Position numbers and translations under genes: made by a program. A DNA stretch of 64,000 nt from Sclerotinia nivalis (lineage: Eukaryota; Ascomycota; Leotiomycetes; Helotiales; Sclerotiniaceae), in contig JAPEIS010000006.1 in the NCBI GenBank assembly GCA_029531795.1, forward strand, positions 1,984,001-2,048,000, written 5' to 3'. This document shows positions 13,200 through 25,724 of the stretch, piece by piece. Below the pieces are notes generated by a model, which saw only the letters and a list, made by a program, of their open reading frames with translations, did no database searches and had not been told where the DNA came from. Positions within the stretch are counted from its first letter, which is position 1. Every line of letters begins with the position of its first letter.

Positions 13200-14520
13200 T
13201 AATAGTTTCTAGTTCTATATCTACTAATAATACGATTCCTATTTTTATCGAAGAAATTCGTATCGGAATCCAACGAGTCTTCGATCAATGGTTTACTATT
13301 ATATAAATCCTAACAGAATTGGATGCTCCGATAACGCCAAACCTTGTTGTCGATTCTAACGAACAAATTGTTTATCTGAATTATGTTTTCTTTATTATCG
13401 AAGATCGTTTTACTATTCAAATTACCTATATCACTATTCAAACAAATAAGATCGAGGAATACAAAGTGAAAAACGTTGGGCTTCTTTGTACCTTGATCGG
13501 CAAACAAGTTTAGCTGGATATTAATGGTGTTGTTATTGATTAGAAACCAATTATTCTTTATCAAATTCAGAAAAACCCGTTTGTTTTTAAAAACGAAAAA
13601 TCTAATATTCTTGTTTATTAAAAAAACTATCAATCCTGAAAATTGGATTTGCAATTCTATTGGATAATTGATTTACAATTCTTTGTTTTCAAACAAAAGA
13701 AGATTAGTTACATCATTAATCTTTTCGATAATCAAGTATAACAAAAGTGTATTACGGATATCATCAGATTTGTTGATGATTCTATTTGTTTCGATTCTGT
13801 TGTTTCGTTTTTGGCTAAATTGGATAAATTATATATCTCTATAAACATTGAAAGGGAAATTTCGTTCAAATTCGATAAACTTTTTATAGGTTCAAAGAAG
13901 TCTTTTTCGGTTTTCTTCTTCATATTGTTTTATTTGATTAATTTTTATTACAAATCTAATTGCGAGATCGTTAATATAATAAAGCAAAAGGTTACTATCC
14001 TTTTCTGAACTTTGATCATTAATGATTCGAATCTTTATATTGTCGATAATATTGATAATTGGCAAAAGAAATTCTCTACTTGGAATCAGAATCTTCATAA
14101 CACCGAATATTATAACAAAAATTCTAATAATGCATTTACTATTGGTAATGATGATTTTATAGATCTTGATATAATAAAACAAAAAGGATAATAACAAAAA
14201 GATCAACAAAATAAGAAAAAGAAGTTTAATTCTATAATCTCTTACAATTGTTGTAATAAAATCGGTTATCTTTAAATTGATTATTATACTATTTATAATA
14301 TTAATAGTAATTTCCTTTCCGGCAAACAGACTTTTGTTAATGCTTTTTCCAATCATAATATTGCTACCTCAACTAATCTGGCCTTTGTTTAATATACCGC
14401 CGCTCCGGTTTTCCGAAGTGTCAATAAATCTAACAATGATTGCAGTAGATTTCAAGAAGGATATATTGATAATTGGATACAAAACCAACAATATCTAAAT
14501 CAGGTACAATGACAAGATTA
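13200..14520 (+). pseudogene. gag of A1, degenerate
   Basis: This is the nucleocapsid/capsid polyprotein of a Ty3/Gypsy element. The reading frame runs from about 13200 with stops at former Gln codons. The central block (13811-14100) contains AKLDKLYISINIEREISFK and NDSNLYIVDNIDNWQKKF-type stretches that recur in A2 (43554-43830), D and E. Near 14244-14285 lies a zinc-knuckle remnant: three of the four zinc-binding positions of CX2CX4HX4C have become Tyr, one Cys remains. Shadow frames on the other strand across this region are artefacts. Confidence 0.7.
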
Positions 14521-14664
14521 TATCGAATCAAAGAAAGTTATCTCTATATCCAATTCAGTTAAGGAAAATCCCGAATAAGGAAAAAACTAATCTCTACGAA
14601 AAATCACTCATAGAAGAATACTAAAGGCAAAAAAGTAAATCGAGGAATAGATAGATATAAATTA

Positions 14665-17340
14665 TTGCAATTCAATTCTATGAATAGCAAATTTCTATTT
14701 ATTAAAACCATTATGTTTCTTGTATATGAAAACCCTTTTATTATTACAAATCTTATTGATAGTAGATGCTTTGGGGAAGTCTTCGTTGATTATTCTTTTG
14801 CTTTCAAATACAATATCAAAATACAATTCTTACCTTTTTCTTGCAAACTTCGATTTGCCGATGGAAAGATCATCAATAGAATTACAGAATATTTTGTAAT
14901 GGAAATCACTATAAGGGATTATTATAAGTATTAATCTTTTTATATTACTCAACTTTTATTAAAGATATTGTTAATCTTTGGTTTATTATAATTGCAATGT
15001 TACAATCCTATTATCAATTGAATAGAAATGAATTTAATATTCTTTTCAAACTATTGTATTTCCAATTGTTCAATATATTATGATTCAAAATTAATTAGCA
15101 TGCCAACAATCCTATTTTCGATTAAGAATTAAAAGAATCTAACAAAAGTTACCCTACAACAGATTATCAATGCTATCGAATTTTTATATAAATTCTTTAC
15201 TGATCGTAATATAAAAGCTAAATATACAGATTATAAATATCACTCTCCTTATATCGAGGATTGTCCAAAGAACGATATCAATTCTCAATTTATTCAAATG
15301 TTTTCTATTTCTAAAGGAATTTTCTATAAAAAACCTTCTATCGAAGAGATATTGGATAAAGGTTATATATTACAATCTAACGATTTTTCTATTGATCTCG
15401 AATTTCAATAAGGTTTGATACCTAGTATAAATCATTATCGAACAAAGCATTATAGAGAATCAAATAATCAAATACAAATGATTCCCAATTGTCTATATTC
15501 AAAATCGATTTTGAAAATTGCAGATCGATATTGTTTTATTTATAATCCAAAAAACCATTTACCCTTGCTTTCTATTGAGGAACTTCTTATACTTATTTAC
15601 CAAGATACAAACCCAAATATGAATAACATTTGTTGATTACAAACTTCTAACTTTGTTTTGTTTTATTAACAAAATAATGTTCAAACTATTTGATTAATAT
15701 GAAATGAATTAAATACTATATAGAAAACTATTGAGCAAGATTATCTACAATAGATTATATTGTTTTTGATACTTACAAAAAAGAATTTTCAATTGATTTT
15801 ATAAGGGCAAAATAATGTAGCAGAAATGCTCTCTAAAACTCTATTACAATTTTATAATTTTGTATACGATTGTTATAAACCGCTTTATCTGCGAAAGATT
15901 TCTGAAGTTGATATCGATAAATTTTTAATCAATAAACCTTCCCTTAGTAATGATCAAATACAACAAAGACTTTCTATATAATTACAAAATAAACTTTCCA
16001 TCTTTCTTCTATGTTATATCGATAGATTGTTACTTCGCCGAGTCTGGGATTACAAGATTGAATTGATATTTGGTAAAGAGCTATCTTATTTCAAAAACCG
16101 TTCTCTGTTGTTAATAAAGTTAATGATAGTATACAAATAGTTCGATGATAATCTCTCTAAAGGGTTCATTCGGAAATTGAGGTCACAATACACCTTTCCT
16201 TTACTATTAGCTGCTAAATCTGAAGGGGGGGTTTGTATCTATCAAGATTATCGAAAACTCAATAATGTTACCATAAAGAATCGCTATCCATTACCCATCG
16301 TTTGTGAAACGCTGAACATTTTTTGTAATACAAAAATTTATACCAAACTTGATATCATTGCAGTATTCAACAAGTTATAAATCGTTGAAGGAAATAAATG
16401 GAAAATTATATTCATTACTCGTTTTGATCTTTTTGAATTTCTAATTATACCTTTTGGCCTTTGCAATGTACCTGCATTATTTCAACATTATATTAATTAT
16501 ACACTTTTCAACGAATTGGACAAATATTGTACTACGTATCTCGATGATATCTTAATCTACTCCGATAATCCCATAAAGCATAAAAAGCATATTTATCAAA
16601 TAGTTCAAAAGCTAATAGATACTGGATTACAGATTGATATCAACAAATACAAATTCGAAACTACAAAAACAAAGTATCTGGGTCTTATTATTACAACCAA
16701 AAGTATCAAAATGAATTAAGAAAAATCACAATTATTATATCTTATGAATTGCTTTTGTATATAAAGGATTTACAACGATTTCTTGATTTCATCAACTTCT
16801 ACTGATATTTCATAAAAGATTTTTCAAAGATTTGTTGTTCTCTTAACAATCTTTTGCAGAAAAATATTACATAAAAATGGATTATAAATCATACAAAGAC
16901 TTTTAACACTTTAAAAAGAACTTTTACAACAATATCGATTTTGGTATACTTCGATTATAAACAGAAAACTGTTTTGGAAATCGATATTTCCGATTGAATC
17001 TCAGAAGGAATTCTTTTGCAATACGATAATGATAATATCTTACATTCGATCGTTTACTTTTCATCTAAATATACAATAACGGAATACAATTATAAGATTT
17101 ACAACAAAGAACTACTCATTATTATCAAAGCAATAAAAAAATAACATTTAAAGCTTCAAGATTTACAAAAGGAATTCAAGATTCTCACTAATCACAAGAA
17201 CCTCAAGTATTTTATAACTACAAAGACCCTCAATCAATGGCAAATACAATAATCCGAATTTCTATCTTAATATAATTTCTGTATAATCTATCGATCGGAA
17301 AACAAGGCTATTCGATCAAACATACTCAACAGAAAACACA
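14665..17340 (+). pseudogene. pol of A1, first half: protease, reverse transcriptase, RNase H
   Basis: The protease lies at 14665-14934, with the active-site triad read as LIDSR where retropepsins have DSG/DTG, a one-transition loss. A linker of unknown role follows (14940-15980). The reverse transcriptase spans about 15980-16740: QDYRKLNN and KNRYPLPIV at 16237-16300, KLDIIAVFNKL before 16380, FGLCNVPALFQHYIN at about 16450, and the catalytic YLDDILIYSD at 16540-16569, intact. RNase H follows at about 16900-17300 (a DFS-type first Asp region, then [11 protein letters not shown] near 17085). The frame is broken by stops and by the Copia insertion at 17377/17378, between RNase H and integrase. 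Confidence 0.8.
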
Positions 17341-17377
17341 AAGATCAACCATATCGCTTTGATCCAAACGATAAACG

Positions 17378-17584
17378 TGTCGGGATCACAGTCATATGAT
17401 CATGAACCGTAGTTAAATCATATGATCGTATTAGATCATGTGATCATAAGGGACCGTACGAGCTCCTTCAATATGTATTTAAGGAGCTCGTTCTTTCAAT
17501 ATAGATAGTAACAATTAAGAATCAAGTTTTATCAAATAGATTAAAGTACTTTACACTTTGAACCTTACCATTTCGATACCAACA
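17378..17584 (+). repeat. 5' LTR of the Copia element
   Basis: 207 bp, TGTCGGGATCACA...GATACCAACA, canonical TG...CA. It carries an 11-bp inverted repeat ACGAGCTCCTT / AAGGAGCTCGT (17458-17468 and 17481-17491) and a run of ATATGATCAT-like motifs. It is nearly free of RIP-type change compared with its partner. Confidence 0.93.
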
Positions 17585-18049
17585 CTAATTAGTGATATCA
17601 CAAATTAGGGGACTTGAATATCTTTAAGGAATACCGTTTTCCTGAAGGATCTTTTGAGAACCAATTGAATCAATTTGAAGAGATATCAATCTCCAAACAA
17701 ATGGATACTGTTTCTATTTGGGTATCAAGAATACCGTTTTCTTGCTCTGTTAAGATATTAGTATATTAATGAATCAATTCTGAATATCATTTTCAAAAGG
17801 AAACTCAAAGAAGTTCAATTATTATCGTAATAATTAGATTCCTACATCCATTATATATTTTGTATACGAATTGCAATACAAATATACTCTTTTTCTTTCT
17901 TTTGAAATATATTCTTTCAAGAATCTACAATTCAACAAACAATTTAAACAATATACTTTCCCATTCCCCTTCCCTATTCCTTTCAAAAACATACCATTTA
18001 CAAATCCGAAAACAACAACAATATATCTGGAAAAACCTTCATTATAAAT

Positions 18050-19625
18050 ATGCTAAATCCACTACTTGATAACTATGATTATCCCACTGCAAAGAAGAAA
18101 TTCAGAAATTGGATTGCTGCAAGAAAGGATAAACACGGAAACATTGAAGTTATCAATGATTATATTATATTCAAATACCTTTAATATAATAAAAAACAGA
18201 TTATCGATTACAATCTTATAGAAATCCTATAGGATAATTTCGGAGGCTTCAAATTAGAGCATTTCAGTATTATCGATAAAACAGAATTTCAAAAATTCAG
18301 GAAAGTTCTATATATTAATGAAGTATTTGTATTGAAAGACAATATGGAACTCGATCAAGTACTCTATATTGTTATGAAGATAAGAGATTATATTCTATAG
18401 ATAGAACAATAGATCAAAGAATATCTAAGAGATAATAATATTCCATTATTTAAATTTCGATTAGGAGAATGCCTATATCAGATCGCTACAGATTACAATC
18501 GAAATACTAAAGAAGATCCATTTTCAAAAGTATCTCAACAAAAAGAAGAAAAAGAAAAAGAAAAAGATAATTCAAATGAACAATCCGATATTGATAATAA
18601 CGAAGAGAAAAAGAAAGAAGGAAGAATAGAAAATAATTATCAATTACTTATCAATTTTTCAAGGATCTACAACGATAATGAAAAATATAAAAGGAATGAT
18701 GATAATTTTGATTACAAACTTTCAATCTTTTGGGAAATGATATAACGAATAGAAGTTCCAAAAGAATTATTTTTCAAAGCATTCTTTATTATACTTAAAG
18801 GAAGTGTATTCAAATTCTTCTATATCAATTATATAGAACTACCAATTACTTTCAAAGAAATATATACTTTTGTTAAACAAAATTTCGAAGGAGATCAATA
18901 TCATCGTTATATACTATACAAATAGAACAATACAATTCTAAAAGGGATTTAAGAAAAAAACAAAAACAAATTCTTAAGTGATTGTTTGATATTAATGATT
19001 AAGGATCTATATCAACTACAATTAAGGTTTGAATTAGAGATGTATTTAACAAAATATCTTTATATACGATTAATACAAATATGTAAAGATATTCCGATAT
19101 ATAGTATAGTATATATAGATACAAAAGAGGATATATTAGGGTTCATCAATCAATTGAAACAATCCATTAATATTTGGGAAAAGATTAATAAAAAAGATGA
19201 GGATTCAATATTCTTTATTAATCGAAAATATTATTATAATTATCGATACGATTCCTATTCCCGAAACAATTTTCAAAACTATGATCTAAAGTATTGGATT
19301 TACAAAAAGAAAGAATATCGTTCTATTAAATATTCGAAAGAAGAACAAGAAAAATCCAAATAGCAATATAAAGCGAAATTTAGAAAAGACAGCAATTATA
19401 CTTTTAAACAATGTTTCAATCAATGATTAATAAACTATAAAAGAAAACTAATCGATAACGAAAACAAATCTGATAAAGAAATAGAAGTCTTTTTTGTAGA
19501 TCTAGAACTCAACGATAACGATAAGAAGATCGACGATAGTTTCTTTACTAGTTTAGGACTTATCAATGGAAGGGAAGCATTCAATCAATTAATCTTTTCG
19601 TTATATAATAACCAAAGAAACTAAA
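18050..19625 (+). pseudogene. gag region of the Copia element, degenerate
   Basis: The ATG at 18050 opens MLNPLLDNYDYPTAKKKF, followed by a frame with stops at Gln codons. A charged Lys/Glu-rich segment is at about 18540-18620. The zinc knuckle typical of Copia Gag is at about 19295-19345, read as YWIYKKKEYRSIKYSKEEQ: both Cys of the first pair, the third Cys and the His are now Tyr. A protease-like linker follows up to 19625. The open stretch at 18986-19363 is part of this gene and not a separate one. Confidence 0.75.
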
Positions 19626-20039
19626 ACTAAATTATTCTATGAAAAACCAATCTATACTAGTAAAGAGTTTTATAGTATATATATCGATATAAAGACTGCA
19701 AGACTTTCAACAATAAGATTTGATCAATATCAAACATAGCAAAAGATATCTTATATCGAATACGATCCAAAAACAATTGGAACAACGAATGTCAGATTTG
19801 GAAAAGGAATTGCAATTTCAATAGGATCATTTTTTATTATATTACCATTCGGAATAATAGAATTTTATATTCTTGAAGCAGATATTCCATTCCTATTAAG
19901 TTTAGCAAATATAAATCGATTCAAGATTTTCTACAATAATGTTATTAATGAACTAATTACACCAATACAAAACTATCCAGTTATTCAACGATTTAATCAC
20001 ACTTTCCTAATCTGGAAGATCAATATTAATATATTTATT

Positions 20040-20935
20040 TAAAAATCAATCCGATATAATGAATACTATATAACTAATATCGAACTTCGTCAATTGTATC
20101 AACGATTCGGCCACCCTTCTGCAAAGAGATTCTATCGAATTCTACAACGAACAAACTATAAGGAAAACTACAACATTATCAAACATTTTACCAAATATTA
20201 TGAACATCAAAAATATAGAAAATCACCCGGAAGATTCAAGTTTATACTATCTGAAAATATTGAGTTCAATTATTCTATTATAGTTGATATTATATATATC
20301 AATAGGAAACCCATTCTTTATATAATAAACGAAGCAACTCATTATCAAACAACTCGATAACTAAAAAATATCTCTGCAAAATATACATAGAATAAAATTA
20401 GAGAATACTGAATTGATATTTATATTGAACCACCCGAATATATTATCCACAATACAGAAAAGAACTTCATAACAAAAGAATTCATACAACATACAAATAT
20501 AATAGCTATTACTACAAAAAGTGTACCTATAAAAACACACAATTCTATCGATATAATAGAACGTTATCATCATCCACTCCAAAAAGTCTATACTATATTA
20601 AATCAAAAATTCAAAGATACAGAATTTACAAATACAATATTGCTCCAGATAACTATCAAAACTATAAATGATATAATAAAACCTAATAGAATCATATCTA
20701 CTTTATTAATATTCAGCACCTACCCTCGAATGAATAAAATCAATCCACCAATCGAAACCATTGTTCAACATATTAATGCTATTCAAAAAGCTATAAAAGA
20801 AATACGAAAAATCCGAGTAGAATATCAAATACAAAAAGCATTAAAACAACAAAACAGACCTTCTATTTCAAAAATTCATACATTACTTATCAATTCTGAT
20901 ATTTTAGTATAAAAAGAAGATAAAGAAGACAATCG
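20040..20935 (+). pseudogene. Integrase of the Copia element, degenerate
   Basis: The GAG-pre-integrase/zinc region starts at about 20085 (LRQLYQRFGHPSAKRFYRIL). The core domain begins with an Asp in IIVDIIYINRKP (about 20278). The second catalytic Asp has become Asn in IIHNTEKNF (about 20438-20464). The third, Glu, is kept in DIIERYHHPL (about 20549-20578). The pattern matches fungal Copia integrases; one catalytic residue is lost by a G-to-A change. Confidence 0.75.
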
Positions 20936-21353
20936 ATTTAGAGAATAAACTGAATCTTATAAATTATTAGTTATAAAAGGAGAAACATATTCAATTCAAC
21001 TTCCAAATGAACCAACAAGATTTAGATCTACTATTGTACAATTATTTTATACTGAACCAGAATCAGAAGAATCAAAAGAAATCAATAATGAAGAAATCAA
21101 TAATAATAACAATAAGGAAATTGATAACAACAACAATAACAATACCATTATAATAGAAACTCCCTTGTAATTTATATCTCCAACAATATCAATACCACAA
21201 TCTAAAACACTACCATCAAAAAAACAACCAAAAACCCGACTTCGAAAAAAGATAAAGAGCAATTTGATCAATATAATCAATATAGTCAATTCCGATAATA
21301 AAACCAAAACAAACAAAAAACCATCATTCCAAATTACAGTATTCCTTTAAGAA

Positions 21354-22942
21354 ATGAAAGAAGAAGAGTTTCTAGATCCACTTAATAAAATATTCATCGA
21401 AAATGGAGATCCACCTTCCCGATATATCAAATCACATCAAAAAGAGCTTAATAAGCTTATAGAAAATAGAGTTTTCAAGAAAGTTAAAGAAAATAATATC
21501 CCCAAAAAAACAAGAATCTTCAGATCACAATTTGTTGATGAAATGAAATACGAAAGTACAGAAAAAGCATTCCCAAAATCAAAATTAATGATCCAAACAT
21601 ATCATAATAAAGGAAAAACCAGTATTTTAATACAATCATCTACACTTCAGAAAACTGAACAACATATTATTATAACATTTACAGTAATATTGAAAAAGAG
21701 TATAAAAACTAATATTCTTTTACAAAATATCACACAAATATATACACAATCAATTACAAACCTGAATAGGATATTCTATACTCGACCCCCAATAAAACTC
21801 AAATTACCAAAAGAAATACTATAGTATATTATCAAACCATTATACAACATCCCTGAAACCGGAAACTATTGGTTTGGAACATATCACAACCATCATCAAG
21901 AAAAGCTAAGAATAACACAATCAATCTTTGATCCTTGCTTATTATATATAAATAAAAAAACTTTGGTATTATAGAATTACAAACTAACAATACACTTATC
22001 ATAACCGACAAAGAATTCGCAAAACTAAAACAAGAACAATTAGAAAAGACGAATTTTATAACTAAGAAACAAAAATATCTATCAAAAGATACACCTCTCA
22101 AATTCAATAGAAGTATAATCTCTTTGAAAGACAACAAATTCTACCTTAATCAAAAGAAACAATATGATAATCTGAAATTAATTATATCAGAAAACTCAGA
22201 TTTGAAAAAAACGAAAGGCAAAATCCATACGAATATTATCTCCAAAGATCAGTATATCGTTCAATATACTCGAAAAACATATATAACCACTATTTATCAA
22301 CCAGAAACTTCTTATCATCTTTCAATCATTACTCAAATAACTAACCCGAAAAAAAACGATACCAAAAAGCTCAACAAAACTATTAAATGGCAAATGGAAA
22401 ACCTATCAAAAAAACTCACTTTCGTACCATTTGATTTAAATAATATAAAAATAATTGCTTTCACAAATATATCCTTTGCTAATAATACAAATATATCATC
22501 TCAAATTGGATATATGATTTGTTTAATGAATAAAGATAACAATACCAATATTATTCATTAATCCTCTATTAAATGCAAAAGAATAACAAAAAGCATTCTA
22601 ACATTTGAACTATACGGATTAATCTTAGGCTTTGATATAGGAGCTGCAATCAAAAGTACTATTAACACTATTATTCAACCAGAAAAACAAATCCCTTTCT
22701 CTATATACACCAATTCTAATTTGCTATTTGAGCTACTCACCAAACTAAACTCCACTACAGAAAAGAGACTTATAATTAATATTCTTTCATTACAATAATC
22801 CTACAAACGAAAAGAAATCATTGAAATCAAATGGATCAACAAAGGATTGAACCCTGCTGATACTATAACTAAAGATAAATCCTATCAAATACTAAAGGAA
22901 CTAATCAATACAAACAAAATTATTATCAAAGAAACGAAATAA
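21354..22942 (+). pseudogene. Reverse transcriptase and RNase H of the Copia element, degenerate
   Basis: The RVT_2-type reverse transcriptase starts at 21354 with the ELNKLIENRVFKKV and TRIFRSQFVDEMKYESTEKAF blocks, which I recognise from fungal Copia elements. The catalytic pair, normally Asp-Asp in QTDDTL, reads QTNNTL with AAC AAT at 21986-21991, so the enzyme would be dead. The RNase H part (about 22440-22920) has FTNISFANNTNISSQIGY, then an SIKCKRITKSILTFELYG region and WINKGLNPADT. Several stops and frame breaks lie between the pieces. Confidence 0.8.
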
Positions 22943-23007
22943 ATGAAAAGAAAGAATTAAAGAACTAAAGGAATTCAAATCATATAACTTTTTAGAGAAG
23001 TTATCAA

Positions 23008-23214
23008 TATCGGGATCACAATCATATAATCATAAACCATAATTAAATCATATAATCATATTAGATTATATAATCATAAAGGACCGTACAAGCTCCTTCA
23101 ATATATATTTAAGGAGCTCGTTCTTTCAATATAAATAGTAACAATTAAAAATCAAGTTTTATCAAATAAACTAAAGTACTTTACACTTTGAACCTTACCA
23201 TTTCGATACCAACA
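23008..23214 (+). repeat. 3' LTR of the Copia element
   Basis: 207 bp, TATCGGGATCACA...GATACCAACA. My alignment against the 5' LTR gives 18 differences, all transitions, 16 of them G in the 5' copy and A here. Confidence 0.93.
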
Positions 23215-23219
23215 AAACG

Positions 23220-24960
23220 TTTAAAGAATCGAAAACGCGTTATCCTTTTTCAGAACCGTTTTAATACCAATCTTTATAAGGATTTGATTGAATATATCAA
23301 TTTGATATCAATGGAAACAATAGTATCGCTTCACAACCAACCAATTGATGCTTTAATCGATACAACATATACTAAATCCGATATCGTAGATCAACTTATC
23401 TCTACTCTTAACAATCCATCGATAATTAAATGATCAAAGAAGTATTATAAAACTCTTCGAATTGCTATACAAGATTGTTCAGTCCAAAATAATAGAATTT
23501 ACTATCGAGATAAACTTTGGATTTCACCAAACAATGAACTCAAGTTTCAAATTATCTATCGGATTTATTCTTCTGATTCTGTTAGTCATCCTAATCGAAC
23601 TAAAACAATCGATTTTGTTTCTCATACATATTGATAATTTAACATACATTTGGAAATCATATCCTATATAAAAACCTACAAACTTTGTACTCATATCAAA
23701 TCATCTAAATCGGTGTCTTCCGGATTTTTGAAACCGCTGCCTATCCCTTTTCACATATAATCTGATATCTCAATCGATTATATTACATCACTTCCAAACT
23801 ACACTCGTTATAATTCTACCTATAAACATATTTTGATAGTAATCTACAAACTAACCAAAATGAAACATTTCATCGATACACATACACTAACAACAAAAAA
23901 ACTAATCGATACCTTCATCAACCATATTTATACACTTCATAAACTCCCGAACAATATCATTTCCGATCGGGGAATACAATTCGTATCAGGATTCTGATCA
24001 CAACTCTTGAAGCAATTGGAAATTACCTTAAAACACTCTTCAGCTTTTTATTCTCAAACAGATAATCAAACCAAACATATTAATTCGGTTTTGGAGCAGT
24101 ATTTACAAGCTTTTGTTAACTACCATCAAGATAATTGATTGAATTGGTTACCCTTAACCGAATTTGTATCCAATAATATGATTTCTGAAACGACTAATTG
24201 CTCGCCCTTCTTCATCAATTATAACTTTAATCCATACCTAGATATCGAACCTAATAAACCTTATCCGTCAAATATAACTCTAATACAAAAACAGAAATTC
24301 TTTAAAAGTAATCGAACTACAGATTATATAGAATATATTTTGAAACAACTTTATATTTTTGCACAACAGACAATTGCTATTTATAAGGATTATACTAACC
24401 ATCACTGCTCTAATTCATCTCGTTACACGATTGACCAGAAAGTCTACATCAATACCAAGAATATAAAGACTTTATATAAAACAAAAAAGTTAAATAATAA
24501 ATAAACCAACCTTTACAAAATTATCAAAGTTTATCCCTATACTTGTTTTATTCAATTATCTGAAAATATTAAAATCTTCCCTGTTTTTCATTATTCTCTT
24601 TTACTTCCAATTCATACTAATCCTTATTTCCTGATTTAAACAACGATTAACAAATCAAAGTCCCTAACTATGCAGGACAAAGTTTTGAAGCAAAACGATG
24701 ATGAGAATAAGCCTATTCAAAAATGAATATTTGAAGGAGTTTTAGATAATCATAATGAAGATGATCATCATTATTTGATCAAATAAAGATACTACACGCC
24801 AACTTAGCAATTAGCTAATGATTTAAAAGATAACGAGAAGATTCTTATCGAATATCATCGCCTTCATTTAGAGAAGTCAGAACCACTAGCTTGAGTTCTA
24901 AAACACCTCGATATTGTTATATTGCAATCAGAACCACAAAATTTGCAACCGAAATCATAC
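23220..24960 (+). pseudogene. pol of A1, second half: integrase and chromodomain
   Basis: This continues the A1 frame after the Copia insert. The zinc-binding region (23450-23700) has a His-x3-type SVSHPNR start and YKLC, where the first Cys of CxxC became Tyr. The core (about 23770-24180) keeps all three catalytic acids: Asp in ISIDYITSL, Asp in ISDRGIQFVSGF, Glu in INSVLEQYLQ. The C-terminal chromodomain is at about 24730-24895 (FEGVLDNHNEDDHHYLIKW, then YYTPT), as in chromoviruses whose integrase recognises modified histone H3. Several Trp codons have become TGA. Confidence 0.82.
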
Positions 24961-25202
24961 AATGAGATTGCTACACCCACTCTACGAAGATCCATTTGCA
25001 TCAAAACTGTTCGTTTTGTTTAAAAGTATATTATGTATTATTACAATAAAGGATATAGCATTTGGAATATCATATATTGAAGAATATCATACATTTTTAA
25101 TTCGAAGATTTAATTGAGGAAAAAGATCTATATTTTTTCTTTATTTTTCTTTATTTTTTAACGCTCATTTAAGATCAAATAGATTTCTTAAGAAAGGGAT
25201 AC

Positions 25203-25365
25203 TATTACAAGTTCATTCCCCTTCACCTACATATAATCATATATACCTTAGATACACATATATACACTCACTTCTATATAATCAGGTCACCTCCTTGACC
25301 TTCTTCCTCTCCTCGTAATACAACAATAGATCAACCCTACATATACCTTTTCCCTCACCGTAATA
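25203..25365 (+). repeat. 3' LTR of A1
   Basis: 163 bp, TATTACAAG...CCGTAATA, followed directly by the target duplication ACAAT (25366-25370). Confidence 0.9.
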
Positions 25366-25491
25366 ACAATTTAGAAAGATCTTAATAAAAACAAATTTAT
25401 TTTCTTGAATTATAATTTTAATATCTTCAAAGATAATCTTAAAATCGATATAATTGTTAATTCAGATTTAAGCTTTCCTTTTTGTTGGTAT

Positions 25492-25724
25492 TCACGTGCT
25501 CTTAAAGCATATGATCCTCACTTAAGCGAAGGCTTCTATATTGAGGCCATTCGCATTCGATAGTTCTTTCGAACCTCGATGCGCAATATAACCTTTAATT
25601 TAGGGGTCAATTGCGTAGCAATCCAAACGCCCTCACGGGAATCTCTTTTGTGAATAACCTCAATACGATCATAAACGTTTTGATCATTTCTATCGGATAC
25701 GACGATCACAGAGTCGTACCGACA
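25492..25724. repeat. Solo LTR, 233 bp, with exact 5-bp target duplication
   Basis: It starts TGTTGGTATTCACG and ends GTACCGACA; TGTTGGTA and TACCGACA form an almost perfect terminal inverted pair. It is flanked by CTTTT at 25487-25491 and 25725-25729. It is much richer in G+C than the surrounding B3 sequence, which continues on both sides. It matches none of the other LTRs in the window. Confidence 0.88.

Larger units (their letters stand above)
17378..23214 (+). mobile_element. Complete Ty1/Copia retrotransposon nested in A1
   Basis: Two 207-bp LTRs (17378-17584, 23008-23214) enclose a 5423-bp internal region. Exact target duplication AAACG lies at 17373-17377 and 23215-23219. A2 shows the uninterrupted site at about 47105-47135. 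The order gag, integrase, reverse transcriptase, RNase H is the Copia order and differs from the Gypsy elements around it. It is the youngest insertion in its stack. The frame is broken, again mostly at CAA and TGG codons. Confidence 0.93.
12749..25365 (+). mobile_element. Complete Ty3/Gypsy chromovirus A (copy A1), interrupted by a Copia element
   Basis: Two 163-bp LTRs (12749-12911 and 25203-25365) with ends TGTTAC...GTAATA (from TGTTAC...GTAACA) bound the element. It is flanked by the exact 5-bp duplication ACAAT at 12744-12748 and 25366-25370. Removing the Copia insert and its extra 5 bp leaves about 6775 bp, very close to A2 (6794 bp). Gene order is gag, protease, reverse transcriptase, RNase H, integrase, chromodomain. 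It is the least decayed Gypsy here: the YLDD box of RT and the D-D-E residues of integrase are still readable. It sits inside reverse element B3, so it is younger than B3. Confidence 0.9.

Noticed and set aside
13310..14356. Several open frames on the minus strand and in other plus frames over the A1 gag region
   Set aside because: The plus-strand gag frame explains the conservation with A2, D and E; the others are shadows kept open by AT-rich composition.
20361..22137. Minus-strand hydrophobic frames (20361-20582, 21047-21316, 21832-22137) as membrane proteins
   Set aside because: They are reverse readings of the Copia integrase and reverse transcriptase region.
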